Positions 19,944 to 30,409 of a DNA stretch of 64,000 nt are shown one piece after another. Both the position numbers and the translations under genes were made by a program. A model generated the notes under the pieces. That model did no database searches. It was not told the DNA's origin and was given only the letters and a program-made list of their open reading frames with translations. Source of the DNA: Boswellia sacra. Taxonomy: Eukaryota; Streptophyta; Magnoliopsida; Sapindales; Burseraceae. The number at the start of each line of letters is the position of its first letter. The first letter of the stretch is position 1. The DNA lies in contig SNVD02000400.1 of NCBI GenBank assembly GCA_013180625.2, positions 62,001 to 126,000 on the forward strand. Direction: 5' to 3'.

Positions 19944-20492
19944 GAGTAGGCCTTCATCATGCCAAAAACGTCGTGTCTTCCCCTCACTTGCCAATTTCAA
20001 AAGATTATTGGCTATGGGGTCGTGCTCTAGACCTTGTTTGATGCGGTCAATGAGCACACTTTGTGGACGACTCATGCTCAGAGTGGCGAGTTTCGCCTTG
20101 CGACTTGGGGCGTTGGCCACAACATTTGCCTTGCCTGTTTTGTATTCGAGCGAGTCTTGGAGTTGTTTATCCAACTTCGCAAGTTTGGGTGGTGCCATGT
20201 GATAAGGCACCATAGCTGGAGGCTTGGCATCAAGCTTCAACTCGATTTGGTGATCCACTTCTCGTCGTGGAGGCAATTTCTTTGGAATTTCTCGAGGCTT
20301 CACATCCTTATATTTCTCAAGGATGGCTTGAACTTTCCTTAGCATTGGGTCTTTGGCAATGGCAACGTCCTCACCAACGTTTAGTTCTCGACCGGTGGTA
20401 AGAAAACTTGGATCCATCTTCATTCCCCGTTTGAACTGTAGCGCAGATAGCATCTTGTTCTCAACCTTTGCTACACGTTCCACCGTAACCAT
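19944..20492 (-). pseudogene. RT N-terminus fused to RNase H C-terminus by deletion (chromovirus E1)
   Basis: The minus-strand frame runs from the protease-RT linker (VERVAKVENKMLSALQFKRG) through the start of RT (MAPPKLAKLDKQLQDSLE). It then passes directly into YKTGKANVVANAPSRKAKLA, the end of RNase H, and into SEGKTRRFWHDEGLLLTT before the hAT insertion. The whole catalytic RT core, present in the sister element at 37254-37943, is absent. An internal deletion of about 1 kb or more is implied. Confidence 0.85.
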
Positions 20493-20977
20493 GCATGCTT
20501 GACTCCCGTCGAGGATACTAAAGAGTTAGAGGCTGGTATGGGGAAAGCATGGACCTGGTCAAAGAACTCCATGCCTAGCACTACTTGAAAGTTGTCCATG
20601 GGGACAATGAAAAAATCAAGCTTACCGTTCCATGTGCCAAGTTGTACCGTCGTTGCCTTGGACACTCCCAATATTGCCTTGGCAGATGAGTTTACCGTCT
20701 TGATGATGCCTCCTCCATTGGTATATTTGAGGCCTAGCCGTGTGGCCTCTTCCATGGAGATGAAGTTATGCATGGCTCCCGTATCAAGCATCGCACGCAC
20801 ATCCTTGCCGTTGATTGTGGCGCTCACATACATTAGACCATTTTGAACATGGGTGGGTCTTTCAAGTGCGCCAGTGGTGCGGAGAGAACCCATCTCTGCT
20901 TGTGGCTCCTCATTTTGTACGCCCTCATGCTGAGCGGCTAGGGCGTTAAGGGCCTTCCTCTTTGGGCAATCCAGCAC
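20471..20977 (-). pseudogene. Aspartic protease region of chromovirus E1
   Basis: The minus-strand frame holds the retropepsin-like active site AMLDTGAMHNFIS, followed by VQLGTWNGKLDFFIVPMDNF and VVLGMEFFDQVHAFPIP. It loses frame near the 3' end. Upstream it continues from the zinc knuckle of gag. The catalytic aspartate triad is intact, unlike in the Athila-like copy. Confidence 0.88.
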
Positions 20978-22084
20978 TCAATGTAGACCATCACAAATGA
21001 AGCAAGGACTTTTAGGTTTAGGGGTATCAGACTTACCTTTGTTAGGTGTGTCACGCTTGTCTCCCCCGGATTGTTTATGTGCACCACCTTCCTTTCGGTC
21101 ATGTCCTCTCCACTCTCCCCCACCTTTACCATGGTTGGGTTTCCTCTCCTTAAATTGGGATGAGTAGTCTATAAGGGATTCGGCCACGGCTATAGCATCA
21201 TCAAGATTTTGCACGCTGCACTTTTCGAGCTCAACCCTCGTCCAATCTTTTAACCCATTGAGGAAGTAGAAGAGAGAATCTTTTTCGGACATACCTTCGA
21301 TTTCAAGAATGATGGTGGTGAAATCTTTGATGTACTCTCGAATGGTGTCGCTTTGCTTCAATCGGCGGAGGCGACCCCTTGCCTCCTTCTCGGCATTGCT
21401 AGGAAAGGAGTGCTTCCGAAGTTCTCTCTTGAAATCCTCCCATGTGCAAAGAGATAAGATGCCTCTGCCCGTGTCGTCATACTTATGATGCCACCATAAT
21501 TGGGCTGCATCTCGTAGGAATGTGGGTGCAATACCGATTCTCGAAGCGTCATCATGGACACGTTTGGCTTCGAAGTATTGCTCCAAGCCAAATAGGAAGT
21601 TTTCGACTTCCGTGGCGTTGCGAGTGCCATTGTATGTGGTAGGAGTAGGCACGTGCATGGTGCTTGGCCCACTTATGTAAGATGGGTTAGCACGATCACA
21701 TTGATGCTTCTCCCATTCCGTGCGAGAATCCTCCACATCCGCACGAATGGCTCGCAACTCATTTTCGACAAAGGTCCGCAAGCCGAGCTCTCATGTAAGG
21801 TTCTGTAGCTCCTTTTCATAGGCATTACTGAACTCAAGGATGTTGGACTTTGTTGCTTGGGTTATCTCTCTATAATCCGTCTCTAGGCCTTCGAGACGGT
21901 CGGAGAGGCCCTCAATTGCATTGTCCATCCCCGAGATAGCTTGCTCTAAGCTAGCAACACGAGGCTCCAAAGACTCCGAGGGTGGAGCTTTGGACTTACC
22001 TTGTTTTCCTTGTTGGCATGGTTGAGGTTGCTCCTCTCGTCCACGAACTTGCTCCTCCATGGTCACTTCAAGGTCGGATGCCAT
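20978..22084 (-). pseudogene. gag of chromovirus E1, two nonsense codons
   Basis: The minus-strand ATG at 22084 opens MASDLEVTMEEQVRGREEQP, a charged N-terminus, then a coiled-coil-like stretch (VASLEQAISGMDNAIEGLSD). A TGA interrupts near 21790 where the sister element has CGA. The capsid-like part follows (NFLFGLEQYFEAK, AQLWWHH, FFPSN-like) and a basic region. The CCHC zinc knuckle reads CFICDGLH then TGA in place of the tryptophan codon, then VLDCPKRK. The gag would package element RNA. Confidence 0.88.
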
Positions 22085-22104
22085 GCTCTTGTGCTTGAAC
22101 TGTG

Positions 22105-22117
22105 CTCTGATACCAAC
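22105..22117 (-). promoter_or_regulatory. Primer-binding site (initiator tRNA-Met type) of E1
   Basis: On the minus strand TTGGTATCAGAGC follows the LTR end TGACAG. It is the standard iMet priming site of plant retrotransposons. Confidence 0.9.
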
Positions 22118-22662
22118 TGTCATGAGCTTAGAGGTTTGCGCAGCACGCTCGTGTGGCACTTAGGCAACTTGACTCGAAAGTTGCTAAGTAAGCCTTGATG
22201 CTAGTCTTCTTGCTCAAGGAGAAGAGAGGATCGTTGAGGCGAAGAGCCTGTAGGCAAAGAAGAGAAAGATGGAGACAAGAATTGCTAAGCAAAAGAGCTT
22301 TGTATTACACTAGAGAACTCTTTGCAATGCTTGAGATTTGTGAATTTGTGGATTGTGTGGATTCTTGTGGATGATTTACAAATGAGCATGGGAGAGGTCT
22401 ATATAGTGAACCACCTCCCAAATGAATGGTCTAGATCTAATGCATTTAATAGTCCTAATTCATTCTTATCTACTAAGTTATCTAGATATCTACAAGAGAG
22501 TATTATCTACTAAATAATTTAGATAAATACAAGAGATAATTCTAGAGCTTATCTTGCTAGAGAATTCTAGAAGATGGGCTTGGGCCTAGGCTTTCTAAAA
22601 GCTGGGCCAAACTTTTAGCATATTTGAGCCACTCTAATAAGTAAATTGGGCAGGTCGTGATA
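22118..22662 (-). repeat. 5' LTR of chromovirus E1
   Basis: It is collinear with the LTRs at 25916-26430 and 39804-40316 (plus-strand start TGTCATGAGCTTAGAGG). The outer end is mutated (GTGATA instead of GTAACA). Minor indels make it 545 bp. Confidence 0.9.
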
Positions 22663-23721
22663 TCCTGCTGGCAAGTTTACACTTTGCTAAAGCTTCAGAA
22701 TTTTATTTTTTGTCTTTACCGATATTATAATTGGGTAATCTTAATATTTAAATGTGTTTTAATGCAATATATGTTTACACTCAAAAAGTTAAGTTTATTT
22801 TATTATAAAAAATTAGTTATTATTGATGATTATATTTAATTAAAAAAGTATAATTAGTCTATCCCATTTTTTTGAAGTGTTAATTATGCTTTTAGTTCAT
22901 AGATTAAGATTACACGCATCTAACCTCTTTCAAGATAGATAAAAATAACTAGATTCTAAATTTGTCTTTCTAGATTTTTTTAAATTAACTTTCGTTGTTT
23001 TATAAAAAATATGATAAATTATTACTTTAAAACCCTTATTTATAGTTAGTTTGAATTTATTATAAATGTCCGTGATAGGCTAGGCTCCCTGATGTTATTG
23101 CCTAGAGAAAGTATGTGCACTTTAGTAACCAATGGACCATGCTTCCAAAAGTGATCCGAATTTTGACAATTTCTTTCTTCCCTGTAATCGAGTTTTGGAG
23201 GAAAAAAAGGAAAAAACGTCTCTATGGGCTGAGCTTTGCAGCTTTTGTTTTCGTTGTTGTTTGTGGGACCCTTTTGTGTTATACTTTATTCTCAAATTTC
23301 AGCTTTACCTTTGTTTTCTGAAACCTAGGTCCGCCCATCCAACGGTTCTCATTTGTTTAAATATTCTCTGATGACCGTAAACTTGTTTTTTCCTTCTTTT
23401 TCGTTTATAGCCAAAATTTTTCTTTTAAAATATTATAAAACATTTAAAAAAAATTAAATGACGTCTTCGAGGTTTCGTAACTAATTAAAACGCAAAGGAT
23501 CTAGAAAAAAATTCCATTATATTATTAATTTGAGAAATCTTTATACTCAAATGTAGTTTAATATATTTAAAGGTATTAATATTAGTTTTTATTAGTTTAA
23601 TTAAAAAAATCAAGAATACTATTCCTTGGTTTAATAATAAATTATTAATAAAAATTGACCGAATTGTACGGGAATCAAAGAATTTTGGTTATTTTTTATG
23701 ATAATGTAGCATGGAATTAAA
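22663..23721 (+). other. Inter-element sequence upstream of the CCT exon
   Basis: Low-copy-looking AT-rich DNA. A plus-strand frame from 23132 begins MDHASKSDPNFDNFFLPCNR and could be an exon, but it runs into low-complexity sequence and is not recognised. No transposon signature was found. Confidence 0.4.
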
Positions 23722-23925
23722 ATGTGCTGCAGGATACTGAATCATTTCCATTCTCCTAACTTTGGGGCAGGCCTGGCACAGATTAGTTTATTCTCGGATA
23801 GCGGAGTGAGGGAGGCTAGCGTGTTACGCTACAAGGAAAAGCGGCGTACACGACTCTTCTCTAAGAAGATCAGGTACCAGGTCAGAAACGTCAACGCTGA
23901 TCGACGGACCAGAATGAAGGCATAA
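23722..23925 (+). CDS. CCT-domain protein, last exon or fragment
   Basis: An acceptor-like GTGCTGCAG precedes 23734, and the frame then reads to [20 protein letters not shown] and [20 protein letters not shown], then TRMKA and stop. This is the CCT (CONSTANS, CO-like, TOC1) motif, a nuclear localisation and DNA/NF-Y interaction module. The [20 protein letters not shown] wording resembles CIA2/CIL-type proteins more than CONSTANS-like B-box proteins. The motif normally continues with a GRF block after RMK; here it ends early at TAA, so the copy is probably truncated or a pseudogene. No zinc-finger exon was found upstream. It lies between two chromoviruses in a stretch without transposon marks, so it may be a genuine remnant of a host gene. 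Confidence 0.75.
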   Translation: MCCRILNHFHSPNFGAGLAQISLFSDSGVREASVLRYKEKRRTRLFSKKIRYQVRNVNADRRTRMKA

Positions 23926-24951
23926 GTTGTTTCACCACATGTTTTCTACTCTCATTGTATTGGAATCTTTAATACAAGAGCGGGGGGACAAAGGGTTAGT
24001 TGTTACACGTCATTGTGGGGAAATTAACGAAAATTCAGGATCAAAGCTCATAAATTAATTAATTATGGTAAATTGTTTATCCTTCTCCTTCTTCTTCTTC
24101 TTTTCTTTTTTTTTATCATACAGAGACAAAATCTTTTAATAAAAATTTTTAGAAATTCATTTGATATAATTTAACAATTATTTTTTTTAGTGATGTTATC
24201 TTATCAACTTTTTATATTATTGATTATGTGAAACAAATAACTAAAAATTTGTATAAAAATTAATGTTTAAAGATCGTAATTTTTTAAATAATTAATCATT
24301 AAATATTTTTATTTCCAAGATTAGTTTGTAAAAACTGTAAAAAATTTTTATTTTATTTTTATGAAATTTTTTTAATTTTTAATTTAATTTTTTTAAATTT
24401 TAAATATTTTAGCAATTGTGTTTATTAAAATTTTATTTATTATTAAAAAAGCTCTACCAGATGAACATTTCATCGTTCTTGTTTTAAGGTCAATCATCGA
24501 AAACAAAAACGTAGAAAAACATTCTGTTTAACAAAAGTGGCCCCTAGATCCTTAGATTAGAAAATGTTTTATATTTGCATCTCGTAAATGGTAGCGTTAG
24601 AGAATCTTAGGTTTAAAATATTTATCATATTCAATGGCTTTATTAAGAAACAGATGATGCAATTATGCTCCCTATTAACAAAACATAAATAATAATATTC
24701 ACAAGTCTTGTGTTTTATCTTATTATTGTAGGCAATGATGTACTTTTCAATTATTTATTTAATTTTTTTTTTCTAGCTCATCGTTTTATAGTTTACCCGA
24801 CAGCTTTATGAACAGTTCGTGATAAAACTTAAACAATAATTCTATCTCTGAAACCATAACATATAAATCTAAAAATAACCTTGTAACAAAATATGGGTAA
24901 AAGAATAAATACATAAATAATATTTTGTGATTATAACACTTCAAATTGGAC

Positions 24952-25003
<52 letters not shown>

Positions 25004-25915
25004 TTTTTCAGAAAATCACACAAAACCCTTGACATTGTTAATTTATTGAATTTAAATAAATAGTGAGATGTTTTCTTATGGTTCAGAAACCCATAGAGGG
25101 CTTTTAATATCACCTAATCATATTTCTTTAATACTTTAATATTGAATAACGAGTGGCATGTTACATGCTAAACAGGATATTATGTTTTATTGAAACCCAT
25201 AGTCATCTATGGGATAATTATGATTATTTATATCCCAAGATGCAATTATAACATTTGAGGAGAGAATTTTGTTTATTATGAATTTTACGAAAGTTTATAA
25301 TGATTTTTAGATTATTTACTAAAATGGGATCTCTATGTAATTCAACAACAATATAACAAGATCAATAGTACTTGGTTTTGAATTTTTATTATTAATTGAT
25401 AGATGAGCTCAAATTTCATGGAAAGGTACATGATTATTATAGGTTTCCCACGAACCATGTGAGTTGTGATAACTTAATTTAGATTTATAGCTTTTAAAAC
25501 AAATATTTTAAATCTTATATTTCATATTTTTAATTATTTTAAGAGTGTTAATGTTACTAATTTTGTATTAGTTTGCAATGTCACAGGGGCGCTTTGTGAG
25601 GTGGCCAAATTCTAGCACTAGTTCTAAAGACGAAAAGGGCAAAAAGAAATTCTTGCTTTCTGATTTGTGAACAAATCACTCCACCTCTTTTATTTCACTT
25701 TCTCCTTGTTATTTCAATTTCTTTCCTTTTTTTTAATTTAAAATTCCACTACAATAATGAAATCTAAGGAAAGGAATACTAGTTATGAAAAGTAGCTAGT
25801 AAAGAGCACTAGGCCTAAAAGTTTTTGCCTACATGGGTTCAAATCAAAATCAATAGCTATTTATATTTTCTGCTCGTAATTAGTCTATTCATGCTTTAAT
25901 TTAGTTCTTGCTTTG
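23926..25915. other. AT-rich spacer without recognisable gene
   Basis: About 2 kb of AT-rich DNA, with a TA microsatellite at about 24955-24995. Open frames are short and composed of low-complexity residues. Confidence 0.55.
24955..25008. repeat. (TA)n microsatellite followed by a poly-T tract
   Basis: About 20 TA dinucleotides run directly into about 14 T residues. The minus-strand ORF across it encodes only alternating Ile/Tyr. Confidence 0.95.
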
Positions 25916-26430
25916 TGTCACGAGCTTAGAGGTTTGCGCAGCACGCTCGTGCGGCACTTAGACAACTTGAACTCGAAAGTTGCTAAGTAAGCCTTGTTGT
26001 TTGTCTTCTCGCTCAAGAAGAAAAAATAGGACCGTTGAATTAAAGAGCTTTGTAGGCAAGAAGAGAAGAGATGGAAGATGGAGACAAGTATTGCTAAGCA
26101 AGAGAGCTTTGTATTACACAAGAATGCTTGCTTACAACTTTGCTTGAACGCTTGGATTTGCTTGGATGATTTACAAATGAGCCTTGAAGGGGTTTTTATA
26201 ATGAACCACCTCCCAAATGAATGACTAAGATCTAATGCATTTAAGGGTCCTAATTCACTATCTAGAATCATCTACTAAAATATCAAGATATTTACAAGAG
26301 AGAATTCTAGAAACTTGGCTTGCTAGGGAATTCTAGAATATGGGCTTGGGCTTGCAAGCTTTCCAGAAGCTAGGCCAAGCCTTATGCATAGTTGGGTCAC
26401 TCTAACAAGCAAATTGGGCGGGCCGTAACA
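25916..26430 (-). repeat. 3' LTR of chromovirus E2
   Basis: On the minus strand it starts TGTTACGGCCC and ends GTGACA, 515 bp. It is collinear with the LTR at 39804-40316. Confidence 0.95.
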
Positions 26431-26442
26431 TCCTCCCCTACT
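26431..26442 (-). promoter_or_regulatory. Polypurine tract of E2
   Basis: On the minus strand AGTAGGGGAGGA directly precedes the LTR start TGTTACGG. Confidence 0.9.
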
Positions 26443-26458
26443 TAATTCCACGACGTCC

Positions 26459-27088
26459 TCAGTGCGCTTTCGTCCTTGTAGCGTTGGATGTGTTCGCCAA
26501 ATTGTCACAAGGCGTCTTCGCATTCCCAACTAGACTCACTGTCCGAAGGTTTTTCCACTTTACCAAGTATTCGGTGTATGGTGGAACTCCTCTCCTTCGT
26601 ATCACACGTTCCGTAATGATGCATTCCACATCGTTGTCGAATGCGGTGACGACGGCTGTGGGTGCTCTTTTGGACTCGCTTCTTGTGGGATCTTCCTTGT
26701 CCTCATGATAGGGCTTGAGGAAACTCACATAGAAGACCAGATGGATCTTGAGGTTAGGTGGCAATCGGATTTTGTAGGAGACTTCGCCTACTCGCTTGAC
26801 AATAGGGAAGGGACTTTCGTATTTCCGTACCAACCCCTTGTGCACTTTGTGAAATGACTTGAATTGTTGGGGTAGTAGCTTGATGAGTACCAAGTCCCCC
26901 TCTTGAAATGCGAGGTGTCGTCTCTTAGCGTCCGCCCATTTCTTCATTCGCTTAACGGCCTTGTCCAAGCATGCTCTCGTAATGTCAGCTTGTTCATGCC
27001 ATTCCTTCGCGAGCTTGTAGGCCGTTGGACTCTTCCTTCCATAGGTTGAGGCTATGGCATGTGGAGTCATAGGTTGTTGTCCCATCAT
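26459..27088 (-). pseudogene. Integrase C-terminus and chromodomain of E2
   Basis: The minus-strand frame begins MMGQQPMTPHAIASTYGRKS and continues through AYKLAKEWHEQADITRACL and FQEGDLVLIKLLPQQF (the GPY/F-type C-terminal domain). It ends in a chromodomain, RRRGVPPYTEYLVKWKNL, after which the frame diverges. Chromodomains guide integration of this group toward marked chromatin. It is separated from the integrase core by a stop near 27125. Confidence 0.9.
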
Positions 27089-27247
27089 AATCTCAAACGG
27101 ACTCTTACCCGTTGCCTCACTCTTTTAGAGATTATATGAGAATTGGGCAACATCTAGCAACTTTGCCCAATCATGTTGATGAGCGCTCACATAATGCCTT
27201 AAGTATAGCTCAAGTGAGGCATTGATACGCTCAGTTTGCCCATCGAT

Positions 27248-27505
27248 TTAGGGGTGAAAGCTTGTTGAGAAGTTCAAGTCGGTTCCTAACATTTTGAAGA
27301 GCTCTCCCCACAAACGTCCCGTGAAGCGAGGATCACGGTCACTCACAATGTTTTGTGAAACTCCCCAAAGTTTCACCACATGCTTGAGGAACTCTCGAGC
27401 GGCTTCATCCACGGTGCAATCCGCGGAGACGGGAATGAATGTGGCATACTTGCTAAACTGATCAACTAACACCATTATGCTTCCATATCCCCAAAGTTTC
27501 CCGCC
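27248..27505 (-). pseudogene. Integrase catalytic-core fragment of E2
   Basis: The minus-strand frame reads GYGSIMVLVDQFSKYATF, then AAREFLKHVVKLWG and IVSDRDPRFTGRLWGELF, which includes the second catalytic aspartate region. The part before GKLWGYGS is replaced by hairpin-repeat sequence of the nested element at about 27506. Confidence 0.88.
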
Positions 27506-27543
27506 GTAAAGATTCGTGGTGTGGTCAAAATTTTTTTACAGTA

Positions 27544-27745
27544 AATAACTTAACAGCGGGCCTTTTGGCTTGCGGTAAAACTTATTTACCGCGGGCTTGT
27601 AGCCCGCCGTTAAGTTATTTACCGCGGGCTTTTGGCCCGCCGTAAAAAGAGAACACAAAATTGCTAATTATTTACCGCGGGCTCTTAGCCCGCCGTAAAA
27701 AGCCCTTGTTGTTGGTTTACCGTGGTCGGCCAACCCGCAATAAAA
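27544..27745. repeat. Five GC-rich palindromic subterminal repeats
   Basis: Imperfect hairpin units of about 28-37 bp, such as TTTACCGCGGGC + TTTT + GGCCCGCCGTAAA, lie at about 27544-27580, 27585-27612, 27617-27646, 27670-27700 and 27716-27745. CACTA elements carry clusters of this kind that bind their TnpA protein. The design parallels the TACTTGGCGG...CCGCCAAGTA hairpins of the family at 2820 and 63377, with different sequence. Confidence 0.85.
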
Positions 27746-28206
27746 AAGGACTATACTTCCAGGACCCATTTGTAATTTTATGAAATCCAGGCCTATAACC
27801 ATATTTTCACCTGTAACCATATATTTTCAATCTACTTTTTTTAATTAATTTTAAAAATTCATCACATGAATACATGAACCAATAAAATGATATTCCAATA
27901 AAAAATAAGAGTACAACATCAAAGTATATTTATTAACATACACATAAATTAATAAGTTATACATTCACATACAATATAAGAGTACCAAGTTTATTTGCAA
28001 TCTCAACAATAATAGAAGTCTAGAACTATGAAATATGTCTAAAAGTCTTATTCCCATTGAAGTTGTCATGTGAAAAAAAAACCTGCACAAATAAAATGTA
28101 ATAATTAGATGTCTTACTATTACTAAGTTTATTAGAGAAGTTTAGATAAATGTTATATGCCAAAATTTGTTTATTACTGAGTAATGATAAATAACTTCAT
28201 ATATAC

Positions 28207-29961
28207 CTAATTCTCCTCATTCGTTGTTGCGGCGTCCGCGTTGATGCAATTTCGGTATGCACTGGAAGCATCCGGAATTGAAGCCTAAGACATTTTAAAA
28301 AGTTCAGAAAAACTTTTAGTCCTAAATAGTTCATCATCAAGTTCGATTTTTTCATATATCATTTACTTTGAGAAAGGAACATCAAGTTAAAGTTAAGTAA
28401 ATACCTGAGGTCGCACAGGTGGTGGCAGCTGCTCTTTGATGTCCGGAAATTTCTGTTGGAGAAAGTTGTACAACTGGGTATTGTAGTCCTTCAGTTCTTT
28501 GTTCTCCACCCGTATTTCATGCAACTCTTGATGCAATTTCTCCACATCAACAGGTTGAGAAGAGCATTGACTTTTAATAACAGATGGGGATGGACCGTGG
28601 CCATATGTACGGGCATAACCACGATGATCACATCCCATTACATCACGAAATACTCGCTCTGCCGCTGCATCTGTTTGTTGATCATCATGTATTCTAGACA
28701 TTCCTTCTCTTAATTGGCTCTACAAAATGATGAGAATAAATCAAATGGTAATAAAGAGGATCGTGTAATCAATTTCATACAAAATGTAATAGGAAATAAG
28801 TTAGGTTAAAAAACGTACAATTATTTCGCCACTCTCATTATCAACCACATCTCCACTACTTGTAGTTCTAGTCTTAATAAACACATTGATGCGATCAGTT
28901 TTTTCTCCACTCTTTGACATCTTAATAAAGAAAAGAATTATTAGTTTGTAATTACAAATGAAGAAAGTTACAAATAAACCGTATTAACTACCATTGCAAA
29001 ATCTTAAACAATTCATATGAATTTAGATGTTGTTAAAACTTACCTCTTCTCTCTTTTTTGCAAAAGAAGTGCGTCCAGTCCTATGAAGCGCAAATTGATG
29101 GGCACGATTTGCCTTATTTCTCTCAACTTGAATTTGTAATTATGAAGAGCCAAAACAAACCAATAAATATATAGTTTATACATATCTGATTTGTTAGGAT
29201 AATTTGGTTAAAACGATTATGTTAACCATGATTTTGATTACTTACTTGAGCTCCTTCGCTGCTCCAATAAGCGACCAAAATCCTCCAATGCTCTTCAGTA
29301 ATTTTCGGAGGAGTAAAGGCTAAACGTGCCTCATCCGTCGGATAAGGCTTGTAAAAGTCTCTCTTTACACGAGCCTTCTAATCCCTCCAAAGTACTCCCA
29401 TTGCTTTTAGACAATGCAGTCTGTACTCGTCTGGAACATCCGTATTGTCCTACATTTACAGAAAATATAATGGATTAGTGTAGTTAAACTAAATATATTT
29501 CAATTTATCAATTAGATGTAAATGCAATACCTTCATTTCTTTCCAAATGGCATTTAATTTGTGCTCAGGCATGGCATGCCAACTAGTATAAGTCAATGGA
29601 GCCATTGACCCATTCCTAGCTATAATGCCAAGTTGTGATGTAAATGTCTCTTTATTTGGACCAATTGGTTGCCATGTACTATTGAAATCAACATGTAACG
29701 GTTGCCCTGAGCCCCATTCAGCATTACCACAAGCAGCACCCCGACCTTTTGGTACTTGCGATGACTCACCTAAGCATATGAAATTAGTTTGACACCGAGG
29801 TAAAATTAGAACATTTATGTACAAATATTATCATTTATCTACAAACCTTGGTCTCCCGCATTCATCTGAGATTGGGAAGATGAAGATGATTGTCTTCGAG
29901 ATGCTGCCTCTCTTCGTAGTGCACTTTCCATAGAGTCATCTCTAAGTCTCTTTGGCGCCAT
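28207..29961 (-). pseudogene. En/Spm-type (Ptta/Transposase_24-like) transposon protein, seven exons, one nonsense codon
   Basis: The minus-strand exons are 29961-29847 (MAPKRLRDDSMESALRREAA), 29769-29531 (SQLGIIARNGSMAPLTYTSW), 29449-29246 (PDEYRLHCLKAMGVLWRD, then TAG at 29380-29378, then KARVKRDFYKPYP), about 29130-29044 (NKANRAHQFALHRTG), 28920-28819 (MSKSGEKTDRINVFIKTRTT), 28719-28405 (RVFRDVMGCDHRGYARTYGH, then a coiled-coil-like EKLHQELHEIRVENKELKDY) and 28284-28207 (terminal, TAG stop). All but one junction has clear GT/AG signals, and the last three exons join in phase. The GIIARNG..PLTY block and FRDVMG motif are typical of plant Transposase_24 proteins, thought to bind subterminal repeats. 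One stop in exon 3, and a doubtful phase at exon 4, suggest recent inactivation. Confidence 0.82.
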
Positions 29962-30163
29962 AGTCAGTTGCAAAAATATATTAACATTAGAAAATGCTAA
30001 CCATTTAGATAATATATTAACCTTTACAATAATACATGACACAGATCAAATGTCATTTGTCTATGAAACCACAAATGTTTGATGCACATATAATGTATGA
30101 CAGGCAAATAATGTTAAAGTAAGAAAGCTTTTCATTAATATATAAGAAACATCATATACACCT

Positions 30164-30320
30164 TCATTCCACATCATCCATCTCTTCATCACCATCTAGA
30201 CCGTTGATGTCAACTGTGGTTCCATCAACTCCTTGCCTAACCCAAGTAACATCTTCTTCACGAACAAATTCTCTTTCATCTAGTTCTTGTTGTGCATACA
30301 ACTCAACTTGTGGCACACTT
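30164..30320 (-). pseudogene. Acidic C-terminus of a TnpD-like transposase, fragment
   Basis: The minus-strand frame reads VPQVELYAQQELDEREFVRE and continues to VRQGVDGTTVDINGLDGDEE, ending MDDVE and stop at 30164. Many plant CACTA tnpD/TNP2 proteins end in a similar acidic tail. Upstream coding is lost in an inverted duplication (30320-30376). Assignment is tentative. Confidence 0.45.
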
Positions 30321-30376
30321 TTTACCATATGCTCATAGTTCTTGATTGAATAAAGAACTATGAGCATATGGTAAAA
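30320..30376. repeat. Perfect 24-bp inverted repeat with 9-nt loop
   Basis: The arm 30320-30343 (TTTTACCATATGCTCATAGT followed by TCTT) is exactly complementary to 30353-30376. The loop is GATTGAATA. It has no poly-T tail and is not at an ORF end, so it is more likely a local template-switch inversion than a terminator. Confidence 0.95.
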
Positions 30377-30409
30377 TTCTTGAGAATCATGCACAATGAG
30401 AATCCTCAA

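Larger units (their letters stand above)
19014..22662 (-). mobile_element. Truncated chromovirus-type Ty3/gypsy retrotransposon (E1)
   Basis: Reading on the minus strand: 5' LTR (22662-22118), iMet-type PBS, gag with zinc knuckle, protease, a fragment of RT fused to the end of RNase H, and the integrase HHCC region. It is cut off at 19014 by LTR C of the Athila-like array. An hAT element sits inside (19143-19935). Its sequence is closely related to the element at 25916-40316. Nonsense codons and the RT deletion make it inactive. Confidence 0.88.

Noticed and set aside
19924..20846. Several plus-strand ORFs over 20-21 kb (and similar ones at 36.9-39.6 kb)
   Set aside because: They are antisense shadows of chromovirus gag, protease and RT on the minus strand.
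24931..25113. Minus-strand ORF with alternating Ile and Tyr
   Set aside because: Produced by a TA microsatellite.
30320..30376. Rho-independent-type terminator
   Set aside because: The hairpin has no GC-rich stem and no T tail in the right place, and the DNA is eukaryotic.
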